DNA from: Lineus longissimus
Taxonomy: Eukaryota; Nemertea; Pilidiophora; Heteronemertea; Lineidae
Direction: 5' to 3'
DNA length: 64,000 bases
Assembly: GCF_910592395.1 (NCBI RefSeq)
Contig: NC_088321.1
Coordinates: forward strand, 9,612,001 to 9,676,000
The notes under the pieces: model-generated
What the model was told of the DNA's origin: nothing
What the model saw: the letters and a program-made list of their open reading frames with translations, nothing else
Database searches by the model: none
Part shown: piece by piece, positions 1 to 10,576 of the stretch
Layout of the letters: the number at the start of each line of letters is the position of its first letter
How positions within the stretch are numbered: position 1 is the stretch's first letter
Translations under genes and position numbers: made by a program

Positions 1-162
1 GCCATTTCATTTAAGTCATTTTCCAGTTGTTTCAAAAATCAGCGAAAAATATCAAATCCGGGTTTCAAACCAAACTGCTTTAGGGGGTCAATATACATCA
101 TCCGGGCCACTTACCCTGAAAATTTTGCGTGGGGTTCACCTAGGAAATTTTGAGAAATATTG

Positions 163-222
163 ATTTTTAGCTCAGCTGAAAAGCTGAGCTATTCATATGA
201 GTAAATGGTAGAATGAGTGTCC

Positions 223-257
<35 letters not shown>

Positions 258-400
258 CGTTAAACAGGCACGTTTCAAAACTATGGCGGATAGGCGATAG
301 ATTTTCCCTCTGAGGCGTTGAGACCCTTCAGGACTCCTGAATAGACCAAATGTGGGTCCGGCAGGATGAGCGGTTTGGCCACTAGGTGGCACCGAGCGAA
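163..400. repeat. End of a hairpin-ended repeat with (CTGT)n
   Basis: The segment opens with an exact inverted repeat, AGCTCAGCTG at 169 facing its complement ending at 190, followed by about ten CTGT units (223-258) and unique-looking sequence. The same layout (terminal AGCTC hairpin, then a CCGTC-type simple repeat) recurs at 9671-9689, 30711-30731 and 33544-33562, so I read this as one end of that family. Positions 379-392 (CCACTAGGTGGCAC) match the CTCF consensus core at all 14 positions. The other end of the element was not found. Confidence 0.55.
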
Positions 401-657
401 ATTTTCCAAAAACTTTTCCAGCAGCTGATTTTTCAGTTGGGGATCATGAATCAAATCTAATTTTATAGAGCAAAGCTTTCTCTTTCATTATCAATAGGCG
501 TGGTTCATGAATTTCTCACCAGGTGGTGTTACTGGCGCAATTTAGTGAGCAACCCCCAAGAAGAGCATTTTAAATTTCGCGCGAGTTATCCCACGTCCAA
601 TCACACGTGCAGCGAACGTCACGTCTCGAGTCTGCGCAGTTCAGACGTAAGGAGACC

Positions 658-1443
658 ATGCTATGGAATAGATCGTGTTCTGTCAATTCAGAGGTAAGTT
701 CTCATTAAATTCACAATTTCATAGGCGATAATATTTGGCTTCTTGTGTTATTGCATGTTGATGACATTAGGGAAGGCTTGGATTGTTTAATTGGATGTGA
801 TTAATTTGAAATAGTTCGTCGACGATCGTTGAAAAACGATCTGCGAAATGCAGCTTGGTTGGTCTGAGAAACGATGTCAAAGTCCGGCTTTAAATCATGG
901 ATTTCTCAACAAATAACTCTTGTCACATAGCAGAACTAATGTGAATAAACAAGACAATAATAAACATCGTTCTGATATCATCGGGTAAGGTTGCCAATGT
1001 ACATAAACAGTGTAATTGAGGATCGACTCCAGCGATTTGAAATGTCAACAAACAATAAATGCGGTAGCGGATACACACTGACACTTGCACACTGTACATA
1101 GCACAATGCTTCAAACGGGGCCGATTCATCACTCTTATCACAATGTATTCCCAATCATATCAATGAACTTCCTTGATCATTCGGCCCTAGGCCTAGCGCC
1201 TTATCAGTTGTTGTTGGCCTTGTATTTGATATAAAACTTGGCTAGCTTACCTATTCTATCAAAATTAAAATGTTATCTCCTCATCATGTTTTGCAGGACA
1301 GGAATGATCTGCAGCTGCATTTGAACATATTTGGTGACCACATCTCAAAGATGACCAAGAGAGAGGATCGAGCTATGACTTTGCACATCCCATCGACTTC
1401 GGTGTTCACCAGTGCAATCATCAGAAGAGCCAGGCAATTCTAG
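658..1443 (+). CDS. Possible two-exon gene for a 60-residue protein
   Basis: Exon 1 coding is 658-693 (MLWNRSCSVNSE) and ends at a strong donor, GAG|GTAAGT. Exon 2 is 1297-1443, after a T-rich tract and TTTTGCAG acceptor, and ends in TAG. Both pieces are whole codons (36 and 147 nt), so the frame is kept across a 603-bp intron and gives 60 residues. The second part is basic and polar (DRNDLQLHLNIF near its start, IIRRARQF at the end), with no signal peptide, membrane segment or family motif I recognise. AATAAA lies 45 nt after the stop. The start is the only ATG in this frame after an in-frame stop at 571-573. The 5' flank (590-640) is rich in CACGTG/ACGTCA-like words without a TATA box. It could also be the end of a longer gene or a non-coding transcript. 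The splice sites, frame and poly(A) signal are seen; the gene itself is inferred. Confidence 0.45.
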
Positions 1444-1487
1444 TATTCAAGTATTTCATTCTGTAATACTTACCTCAAAATTTACTA

Positions 1488-1493
1488 AATAAA
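1488..1493 (+). terminator. Poly(A) signal AATAAA of the two-exon gene
   Basis: Canonical AATAAA 45 nt downstream of the TAG of the predicted 60-residue gene, in A/T-rich sequence suited to 3'-end formation. Confidence 0.45.
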
Positions 1494-1639
1494 GAAAACC
1501 GCATGTGGCAGTTGGCTAAAAAAATGTTTAAAGTTTTTACTTGCTATCATTATTATCAACATTTCAATGGTGGCATTCTGCTAAGGTTTGTTAAGAGTTT
1601 CACTTGACTTAGGTGTACACTAGTAAAATAATATGAGGA

Positions 1640-2990
1640 AGGCTCAGGCCTTGATAGGGAGCTCTTCGTTAATAGGGCTGGTGAGCGAGAAGACTCGGTG
1701 GGGGGGGGGGGGTTATATAGTTAGGATGATGCCATCATGGCAGTTTACCGAAGAAGCAGTTGGCTCGCACACAATGTCAATGATTGATGGCGAGTAGTTG
1801 GTGGGTGGGAGAGGGGGGGATATAGTTAGGATGATGCCATCATGGCAGTTGACCCAATAGACGCTGTCGCAGTATAGAAAATAAGTGGGGAGAATGTGGG
1901 AAACTAAACACAACAGGAGAAGGATAGGTATTTTTGCCCGGAGATAAGCATAATGATCCCAAGACCCAAGTGTAATTAAGATTTATATTCTAATTCAAAA
2001 AGACCAAAGTCGCCTAGACATACAGTCATGCATAGACTGATGTAGCACAATGCATGAGACACCCTGTATAACGCAAATTTGAAAAAAATTCACCTCTATG
2101 CCTTATAACTTCAAGATTAACACCTGATCACTTGGTCAAACTTGGTCAGATGTATTCTACAATACAAGAGACATGCTATTCAGAAATGTATTGGTTTGTG
2201 TGAGAGTAACGTACTGCCAAGTCTACAGCCGCTGGAACAGGGGTATGCATGAAATGACGTCGCGTCATTTTTGGAGGCAGGTAGGCCTGGCCTGCGCACC
2301 GGCTTGTGAGACCTGAGGGTAGCGCGTGCGTTTGAGTTAAGTGCGCATGCGCTTTCTACGGAAAATTAAAATTGCCAGTGTTGTGGACGAGTGGTTTCAG
2401 ATTTCACGGTAGGATTTTGACATGGAAACGGGGAAATAGACATTGAGACCAATGTGCTTTCAAGATTATTGCATTATTAATGGAACTAGACCGTTGACAT
2501 ATTGTCACACCCCATGATATTGACGAAATCGTCGTCGAAACGGGCAGCCCCGGACCGATCATGTTGGTGCGCTTGAAACTACGGAAAAGTTAGCAGACGG
2601 AAAATCTTTTGCGGAATTTTGCCAGTTCAAAGCACGATTTCGTCGCGGGAAGAGAAAAATAATCTCTGGCAGCGATGTAGGTTGTTGTTTAATGCATTTC
2701 GATTCGCCCCAGGGTATCGTTACACTTTGATTCGGCCCTGTTTTGACGAAATCTTCAACCGAACAGCGGCTTCTCTGCGTAAACATCGTAGCGTCCCGCT
2801 GAATTGTTTGGAAAAAGAAAATCTCTCCCCAGGTAAATTGCTGTGCATTAGCGTATACGATTCGCGTGCAAAAATGTCACCTGGGTGCAGAGGTTTTCTG
2901 GTTCCGGTCAACCGGGTCAAGTTTTTTTCGTTGACGGTATACACACACACATTCGACCCTTAACCATAAAGCTCGCTTAAGAGCTCCCTA
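1640..2990. repeat. Repeat element, copy 1 of an inverted pair
   Basis: This segment reappears in reverse complement at about 27593-28670. Shared landmarks are the AGGAAGGCTCAGGCCTTG edge at 1635, a poly-G tract (1700-1712), the word CGCATGCGC (about 2344), and the right end ...AAGAGCTCCCT near 2990. Both ends of the shared block contain AGGGAGCTCTT in inverted orientation. Within it, 1720-1860 holds an imperfect duplication of 'ATAGTTAGGATGATGCCATCATGGCAG'-type sequence. Open frames around 2619-2963 exist in both copies but diverge by indels, so I do not call them coding. The class is unknown. Confidence 0.6.
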
Positions 2991-2995
2991 TTAGC

Positions 2996-3061
2996 AACAT
3001 TTTACCAACATTTTACCAACATTTTACCAACATTTTACCAACATTTTACCAACATTTTTAC
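2996..3061. repeat. 13-bp minisatellite, about five units
   Basis: Five near-perfect head-to-tail copies of ACATTTTACCAAC, grading into the ACATTTTTACAAC/TTGCAAC words of the neighbouring TIR element. It probably arose by slippage within that element's end. Confidence 0.85.
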
Positions 3062-3086
3062 AACAATTTTGCAACAAGCCCTTCAA

Positions 3087-4315
3087 GGCCCTGTGTTCAC
3101 TAGCAACAAAATTGCAACAAATTAGCAACATTTTTACAACATGTTGGTAAATTGTTGCAAACTTTTTAGTGGGAACAAAGGGAAATAGGTATTTTGGAGG
3201 GAAAATGGATGATTCCAAGGAGAGAAGATGTGTTTTGAGTGCTTCTGCAGCAATTTTAGCTGTCATTGTTGAGAGACGGAAGAGGCGGCGAAATAACCAA
3301 AGAGAATATGGACCAGGCCCTGGATCAAAATGAGGGTGGATGATGGGGCATACCACTGCCTGTTAAGGCCGCGTATCCATAGGGTATGCCCTTGTGTAGT
3401 GTGGCGTTATGGCGTAACAGCCTTGTGACCTGGCACTATGCCCTGCGTCTCCATTGGATATTCCTTTTTGGTCATGTAGGCCTTTGTAGTCCTCATTTCG
3501 CAGCGGTCAATCGCGTTTATCCGCACGCTGTCATTATTTCAGAAGACAATTTCTTATGAATATTGAAAATGAAAATACAAGTAACTTGTATTTTCACTTG
3601 CAACATCAAATTGACATGTACATGTATATAAAACTTGACTTTTAAGCAACAAATTACAGGTTCGTGCTTGTTATGATAATCATCAGTTTCGGGGTCCCAG
3701 AGTAGTTCCCGTTGATGAACCTCTTGAATTAATTTCGCCTCAGACATTGCTTCCGTGTTGTTCACTCGCAAAAGAATGGACATGTTCAATCCCAATATGG
3801 GCCTATATTCCCAATCCACAGTGCATATATGCCCGCAATGTGACACGGCATAACCTATGGGAACGATCAATAACACCAACGAAGGTTCATTGTCCGTGTG
3901 GCGCGCCAGGCGGTAAAAAGGGAATGTTGTGCAGGGCACGGAACAGCCTATGGATACGCAGCCTAAAGGAGTTGCGGCTGACTGACAAGCCGTCATACAA
4001 AAACTTCTAGAAAAGGTTTCATCACCCTACGAAGCAAGACACTCACTTGAGAGTTGCTATACCTGCTTCTTGTTCAAGTCACGTGAACTCCGGTAGATCA
4101 CATGACGCAAATCCTATTTCTGATTGGCTGAAGAGTTTGCAACATTTTTACAACATGCAACAAAGAATTGCATTGCATTTAATTTGCAACAATTTTACAA
4201 CATGTTGTAAGACGCGTTTTGCTCTGTACACACTACGCAACATTTTTGCAACATTTGTTGCAACTGGAAATGTAAAAATGTTGCTAATATTTCACTAGTG
4301 CACACAGGCCTTTAG
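3087..4315. mobile_element. Nested non-autonomous TIR elements
   Basis: The outer element starts with GGCCCTGTGTTCACTAG (3089) and ends with the inverted CTAGTGCACACAGGCC (about 4310). Both sides are then filled with CAACATTTTTACAACATGTTG-like palindromic words, giving long imperfect inverted termini. Inside it, 3364-3966 is bounded by GCGTATCCATAGG and its complement CCTATGGATACGC, a second element. The GGCC...CACTAG termini resemble hAT ends, but I could not see a convincing 8-bp target duplication. No transposase is encoded. Confidence 0.5.
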
Positions 4316-6962
4316 GCAATAATAGAGTTGGGTAGAGCATTTGGTTAATGTTACCCTTTTAGTTAGGGAAACTGGTGCCTTCTGCATTCGGTGGACCCCA
4401 CTTACTCATCTGTCAGACCGGCCTCACACGTCGGCAGTAGAGTTTAAGGTCCAGTCTGCGAGATTTACCCATTTCTACCCAGCCAAAAGCGGGTGATTGG
4501 GCTAGTCTCTCCATGTGATTCAATTCGCATGGATTCTTGTGCCCCTCGGATGCTGAAAGGATCCCTTCACAAGGGCAGACTACATCCGGTGGCACTGAAG
4601 TATGGAAGAAAGACAGAAGACGACCAATTTGCGAAAAGGATCATCATCATCATCATGGTAACAGCTGAGGATGAATCATGTTGCTGTGTGTAGAATTGAT
4701 GGTCCAATATAGGTTAGGTTATCTGTTTGCGCACACATTGCAAGGGTGGAGCTTGCTTGAAGTAGATTGCGCCAGTCTACCGTAATTCACTGTTACACAT
4801 CCAGAAGCTAATATCCTTAGGCTTTGAGTCCTTAGTTTAGTAGAGTTTGACGAGTAATGTAATATATACGAACAACGCAGCAACAACTCAGCTGAGCGCC
4901 AGGCCCTTGGGCCTCTTGTTAAAAATGTACCCTTAGATTTCACACGCTCATTCAAACTGTCTACTAATACAGAAGCTCTCCTCTGTGCTGCCCCCTGGCA
5001 TTAGTTGGACGAAACCCCTGCCCAAAATGATTTTTATTCTAAAGCTTGAATCCAGTTTAATATTTCAAATCCCTATTTTTCCACTTCAGCTAATCATTAA
5101 CCCCTTCTATTCCAGTGTCTAAATTATGTTTTTGATATTCAACAATTTGACACCCATTCCATTACAGGTGGCTCTGGTGTTGTGCCTTCTGCGGAATCTG
5201 GTCTGCAGTGGATTTTCTATGTTATGGGTATTCGGTCGTTTCGCTCTCTGACGTTTTCGCCCCCAGCCTTTTCGCCCCCAAACTTAGCCTGATACCATTC
5301 ATTACGGCATTAGGCCCCACGTGGTGGCGCTGAAGGTGGCCGCTGCCGTGATGTAATGTAATCAAGCTAAATCAAGAGAGTGTCTGAGAGTCACTCTACC
5401 CAAAAATTAGTCGTTTCGCCTCCTGGGACTTGGGGTGGTTTTAAGGATCGTTGCCAGGATCTCGGGCTTGTCACCTGTCATCGCATGATCTTGCTGGCTG
5501 TTTGGTCATCAAAAGTGGGATGATTGACTCGGGTGGACGTTTTAGAAAAATCTTTATTTATTATCATGAGAGTGGGAAATTCTCTATTTAAACTGATTTG
5601 TCATCTGGGAGTCCTGGACATCATCAGTCATCATGTGACTTGAATATCTTAATTTATGATGGATCATCAAGGCAATCCCTATTGTATTCTGCACGATATT
5701 AGCAAATTAACGAATGAGCGAAAATGACGTGTGTTTTTCGGGTGCGTAACGACTTACACGATTACGGGCCAACTCGGCCTGGATTATAGATCACGGCCAA
5801 TGTGGAAATCGTCCGATAATAGAATGCAGACATTTTTTTCATGCATGTTGGGGTTTTTCCGAATGCTTGATAATCTTAGCGGTTTAGACAATTTAACAAT
5901 TATGGAATATTACAAATATTCATTATAAGGATAATTTATCATAATATCGATATTCTCGTGCTGTTTTTATGCTGATTTCGCCCAGATTCCGCAGAATCTG
6001 CAGGATCCGCTAAATCGCCATGGTCGTAACTGCGGTGCAAAATTTGCCCCCATTACTTTCATGGGTTGACCTACTTCACTCAGCAATCAGAAATCATTCA
6101 TCAACAACTTCATAATTCAACATCAGAATTAATTGTTTCAAAGATGCTGTATTTCAATGAGTACTTTCATACCTCTAATGCATTTACTTTTGTAAAAATT
6201 GCATCCGGATAATATTTATTTATGAGAAAAGTGGAATTTTTTTATAGGAAGTGATATTTAATGTACCCCAGCGCCTCCGCCGGCCAAGGGCATAACCAGG
6301 CAGAGAATTACAACTGTAGAAAGAAACACTTCAACACTGAGCAAAACCGAGGGGTATTGAATAAAATACTCATGACAAAACAAAACAACATATTCCTACC
6401 TCAATCCCATATATCTTTGGTGTGTAATCCATCAAGAAAGTTAAAGAATATCGAAACGTGGCAGTGATGCCAGTCTCGGACAATGCTCGAATCCGCAACG
6501 GACTGATTGGGAAGTGTGGTTAGAGCAAGACTACCTATCTATTAATAGCTGGCAGCACAGTCATGCTGGTACTATTACTGTAAAATCGGTAAGGAAACGT
6601 CGTGACTTTGGCATGTATCTACATGTAATAAGATTGACTGTTCTTCTTTCCATAGTTCAAGAGCAATAAACCCATTAAAAAATTATCAAATCCCAGGCAC
6701 AGAACTCTGCTGGTTTTCATTTATATCATCTAAGAACTCTATGTAAACAATAAAAAGAAAAACATGTACATGTATTAGCAAGTTTAATGTTTTGAACATT
6801 ACCCAGTTAACAGTATCTCAGATTCTCAGTTTACAGCAGTCAATCTGTCGGACTGCCAACCTTTCGTTCCAGTTCAGCACTGGCCTTAAGGAAGCAAAAT
6901 TTATCTGCTCGAAGTCAAATTCTATATCACAACATATTTTTATTTGGGTGTTATAGTTTCAG
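4316..6962. other. No recognisable gene
   Basis: I see no conserved coding sequence, RNA gene or clear mobile-element end here. There is a short (ATC)n run at 4640-4655 and a duplicated 'TTTTCGCCCCCA' phrase at 5253-5281. The missing N-terminal exons of the FAM221A-like gene should lie here or further upstream, but I did not recognise them. Confidence 0.6.
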
Positions 6963-8419
6963 CGTCAAAAGAACCGCCTGTATGTCAGCTGGTATTCTCC
7001 ACCGACTGGTATCGACTGCAAGCTGGTTGGCCCAGAGACTCCATGCTTCTGTACTCACAGGTTTGTAGTCTGACTTCGAATCAAACTGGTGACCTCAGAC
7101 GTAACAGTCTTATCTACTGCGCCACTCCCAGATAGCCCAAAAAGTCCAGGATGCCAATTTCAACAAAATGACAGAAGTGTAACCTTCTCTTCCAGATATA
7201 AGCAACACAAAACAGACTTTGAAACAATCCCGGAGGCCTGCCCCATCCTTCAGCCGTGCAAAGTCCATGGCTGCTGCTGTAACTCGTACAGCTACGTCCC
7301 GCTGAATGGCTCTCAACCAATCAGGTGCGGCTGTAAACATTACTCGGACGAACATTCGGAGACGAATCTCATGAAGTGCAAGAAGTGTAAGTTGAACAAG
7401 TCTTCAATTTCATAATTTCATGTACATGTCCCGATAACCCTACACATGGATTCACGATGGACTTCTCTTTCCTGGCTAAAGGCCGAGTCAGTTGGCACCC
7501 AACTGTTCAACATACAAGGTCACCTGCTGGGCCGGTGTCAGCATCCCATGTCCTTCACAACAGCTATTGCCTTCCATCCTAAGACTTACAAACATCAAAT
7601 TAATGTATTGTCTGGTGTTTCAGCTGGATGCAAGTGCGCTGGGTTCAAGAGTTCCTACACCTGTGGCTGCGATGAGCCGGCTCACAGACATGAGATGGTG
7701 GTGGAAACACGACAGGAGCGAGAGAAACGAGGCCGCCCGGTCGGGCAGGAGGGCGTCCCATACCAGGCCATGGGCGGTCTGTCGGGCTTCTCATCTCTGG
7801 CTGAGGGCTACATGAGGATGGACCCGAGTGGTAAAGGTACGCTCATAATTCAATTAATCTTTGGATTTGATGACCAGTCATCTGGTGATGAGAGGATGCC
7901 CACTCGGACAGGAGGGAGGACGCCCAGTCGGGCAGGAGGGCGTCATGTTTTGTCACATTTCAGTTACATGGAAACAGTGACATTTTAGAATGGCCGATTG
8001 CAAAGGACTGTCCAAGTGGCACGATGAACAATACCACTGTTCAGAATTAACATTGGTGCTTGTCTGGGATCTAGACCAGTTCATCATGAGATGCATTAGA
8101 AACAAACATTGCCAATAGTACTTTTGTTCTCATTGAGTGACTGACGCTCATCTCTCAACTCAGTATTTACGTGGCAACTTCAATGCAATAAGTTACCGAC
8201 CGAATCCCCTTTTCAGCCCTGCCATCAAAGGCCTTCTTGAATCAGCCAATCACAAGCGAAGACCACCCGTTCCTCCGTGCTAACCTCGAGGAGGTCGACA
8301 TGGTCAAGCGGACCCAGGGCGTGAGGATTTCTGACCGAGAGCAGCAGGAGCTCAAGTCCAAGATGCGTCAACCCGGGGAGTCGGAGATGGATTTCTATGA
8401 GAGGCGCTACCAGGAAAGG
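6963..8419 (+). CDS. FAM221A: FAM221A-like protein, four core exons
   Basis: Four exons join in frame. 6963-7060 gives NRLYVSW...CKLVGPETPCFCTHR. 7196-7386 gives YKQHKTDFE...PLNGSQPIRCGCKHYSDEHS. 7624-7836 gives CKCAGFKSSYTCGCDEPAHRHEM...AMGGLSGFSSLAEGYMRMDPSGK. 8217-8419 gives ALPSKAFLNQPIT...MDFYERRYQER. Acceptors are TTTCAG, TTCCAG, TTTCAG and TTTCAG; donors are GTTTGT, GTAAGT, GTACGC and GTCAGT. The FAM221 family is conserved in animals, has a Cys/His-rich core likely to bind metal, and has no well-established function. The order of the CFCTHR, CGCKHY, CGCDEPAH and GGLxGFSSLAEGYMR blocks matches the family along its whole core. The N-terminal exons and the last exon are not identified; a stop follows two codons after the fourth donor if the intron is read through. 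The B paralogue is an alternative assignment. Confidence 0.88.
7070..7131 (-). repeat. tRNA-like sequence (SINE head) in an intron
   Basis: Read on the minus strand, the segment begins GGGAGTGGCGCAGTAGATAA, resembling an internal Pol III A box, and has AGTTTGATTCGAAG 40 nt later, resembling a B box. It therefore looks like a tRNA-derived SINE head or a tRNA pseudogene. It occupies much of the 135-bp intron between the first two seen FAM221A-like exons, antisense to that gene. The acceptor stem does not close well, so a functional tRNA is unlikely. Confidence 0.5.
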
Positions 8420-8900
8420 GTCAGTTGACCAACTTGTGCCTCAGAAGTTTTCAATCTATTGTTGGTCAACTTGTAGTTAGAGTCTGGGTTTATAAGGAGT
8501 GGAGGTATCTTTGAAGTTATAAAATCTGTGAAAGTTTCGCGTATGAAGTGTTTCCCTGCAAGCTTCATACAGCTTCAGTCGAATGAATATGTTCTTATTT
8601 TCCCTGATTTTGTAGTTTGTCCAACGTAGTGCTGGTGGCAGCACCTGACGGTCTTGAATTAAAATATGGGAATAGTTTGCAATGCGTTTCTTGGTCAAGG
8701 TACTTGTTTCTAGGCCTAATAATGTAACTCCAGGTAGTAATTTCTTTTATTACTATAGAACGGAAGTGACATGTGACAAGGTGTTATTGGATTTGAGAGT
8801 GTTCTCAACTTTGTATCATTTTATATTTTTTCAGAAACAAGGTTTATAGGAACCATCCAGCCGTTCTCTTCATTATTTCTTCGTATATGTCACACGTATT
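8420..8900. other. No recognisable gene
   Basis: This is probably FAM221A-like intron or 3' sequence. No further exon of that gene is evident. Confidence 0.5.
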
Positions 8901-8903
8901 GGA

Positions 8904-9693
8904 TAATATTATTCTTCTCGGCTCACTGGCAAAAAGAAAAATACCGGTACCATCTAAGTACAGTGTAACCTCCCAAAGCGGACACCTCTGTATTAAGGAC
9001 AACCTCTCTATTAAGGACACTAGTTTTGGTTCCAAACTGGTAGTTTCTATTCAATTTTACCTCGCTATTTAGGATACCTCTCTATTAAGGACAGCACTTG
9101 CCAGTCCCGAAGGTTCTACTGTATAGCATTTTGGTTAAAAAATTGACTGCATTTCAGGTTATTGAAGAGTGTACATGTCACATGGAAATTGGTTGACATC
9201 TGTTCAACAGTTTAGGAGTATAGGACTTTGTTGGATTTTCACGATGGCGGCCTGGCGGCCATATTTGTCATGGGATTTGACTGAACATTAGGGATATTGA
9301 TAAGAGTACATAGATACATAATCACATGAAGTTTGGTTGCAATCCGATCATTAGTTTCGGAGTAACAGGACTTTGTTTAATTTTCATGATGGCCGCCTGA
9401 ATAGAGAAATAGAGGGGTCCCTCGATGTATGTCCTCACAAGTTTAGAACCTTCTAGCTCAAATGGAAATGAAACGTGCCAACTATCATCGCTCTAGCTAC
9501 AACCATTAGCTTCAAAAAGGCAAAAAACCAATTTCCAAGATGGCCACCTGGAGGTCAGAGAAAGTAGGTCATATCGTGAAAAAGAAAAATGCGTCTGGGC
9601 ATATTGCCCAAAGTTTTAGCCATCTAGCCCTAGCAGTGACGAACGACGATGGAAGCCACGGTATCGTATAAGCTCCCGAGAGGTGAGCTAAAA
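8904..9693. repeat. Tandem-cored, hairpin-ended repeat (copy 1)
   Basis: It begins TTCTTCTCGGCTCACTGGC and ends with the hairpin AGCTCCCGAGAGGTGAGCT at 9671-9689. The middle holds diverged ~145-bp units marked by 'GATGGCGGCC'/'GATGGCCGCC' and 'ATAGATACATAATCACATGAAGTTTGG'-type phrases. The same sequence is found at 20049-20500 without the MITE that splits this copy at 8960. Confidence 0.65.
8961..9121. mobile_element. 161-bp TA-flanked MITE (pogo/Tigger-like)
   Basis: Termini CAGTGTAACCT and AGGTTCTACTG are inverted and differ at two positions, and both sides are flanked by TA (8959-8960, 9122-9123). The related copy of the host repeat at 20097 reads straight through as CTAAGTATACC, an empty site that confirms insertion with TA duplication. 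The interior has repeated 'ACCTCTCTATTAAGGACA' phrases. TA target choice and CAGTxxAACCT ends fit the Tc1/mariner superfamily, pogo branch. It has no coding capacity. Confidence 0.85.
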
Positions 9694-9870
9694 AGGTAAA
9701 AGTAAATATACACTAGAGGCACCGCGTTTGCTGGCAAACGCCAGTATATCCGCACTTTGGTGAAATCAGGTTGCTGGTAGTGTAACTGAATATAATAGTA
9801 AAGAAGGAAGCTGATGATTGGAGTGGCTTTTATTATTATTTTGGGTAGTCTTATTTCTATAGCGAGAAAT

Positions 9871-10378
9871 GTCTACGTGAACTCGTTCAGAATGTAGAGA
9901 GGTCACAAGATATTTCCAAGTTTTACAACAAAAAGGCCGCCAGTTGGCCATCCTGAATGCAAAATCAGTCATTATCAAACTTGACCTTGATATTCACCCG
10001 TTACACGTGCACACCAAATATGAAATGTCTAGGCAAACTCGTTCAGAATGTAGAGAGGTCACAAGGGATTTGGAAGTTTTACAACAAAATGGCAGACAGT
10101 CCGCCATCTTGAGTGCGAAATCGGCCATTATCGAACTTGGCCTTGATATTCACCCGTTACACGTGCACACCAAATATGAAATGTCTAGGCAAACTCGTTC
10201 AGAATGTAGAGAGGTCACAAGGGATTTGGGAGTTTTACAACAAAATGGCCGCCAGTCGGCCATCTTGAGTGCGAAATCAGCCATTATCGAACTTGGCCTT
10301 GATATTCACCCGATACACGTGGACACCAAATATGAAATGTCTAGGCGAACTCGTTCAGAATGTAGAGAGGTCACAAGG
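9871..10378. repeat. 156-bp tandem array, part left of BEL/Pao
   Basis: The phrase GTCTAxGxxAACTCGTTCAG recurs at 9871, 10027, 10183 and 10339, exactly 156 bp apart. Units contain 'GTTTTACAACAAAATGGCC' and 'ACACGTGCACACCAAATATG'. Because 156 is a multiple of three, one frame stays open through several units (from 9944); I read that as a by-product, not a gene. The array resumes at 18849 after the BEL/Pao element. The same outer ends, TATATCCGCACTTT at 9745 and 19065, suggest one tandem-cored element as host. Confidence 0.9.
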
Positions 10379-10562
10379 TGTTTCGATGAACATCCACTTT
10401 TCCACGACAAATCGATCTGTTCCGTTAAAAACTGATATTTATTGCTCAACACAAAATAATCTTGCATCGTTCGTTCAGCGCTCGTTGTTGCAGACACTAC
10501 TACTATAAAACCTCTGTCCTTGCCGGACGTCCTCAAGTCACAACCATATGTCCTTCAACTCA
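10379..10562 (-). repeat. 3' LTR of BEL/Pao element
   Basis: A 184-bp copy, TGTTTCGATG...TTCAACTCA on the plus strand. It matches the LTR at 18660 except for about six substitutions and is bounded outside by CAAGG. Confidence 0.95.
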
Positions 10563-10576
10563 TTCTCCCCTCCCTC
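10563..10576 (-). promoter_or_regulatory. Polypurine tract of BEL/Pao
   Basis: Minus-strand GAGGGAGGGGAGAA abuts the 3' LTR exactly, as required for plus-strand DNA priming. Confidence 0.9.

Noticed and set aside
2996-3061. Regular short repeats that could suggest a CRISPR array
   Set aside because: The 13-bp units have no spacers and the DNA is animal.
3517-3996. 159-residue frame on the minus strand
   Set aside because: It lies across nested TIR elements and has no conserved motif.
7446-7988. 180-residue single frame over the third FAM221A-like exon
   Set aside because: Only 7624-7836 is exon; the rest is intron read-through, as the splice sites and family alignment show.
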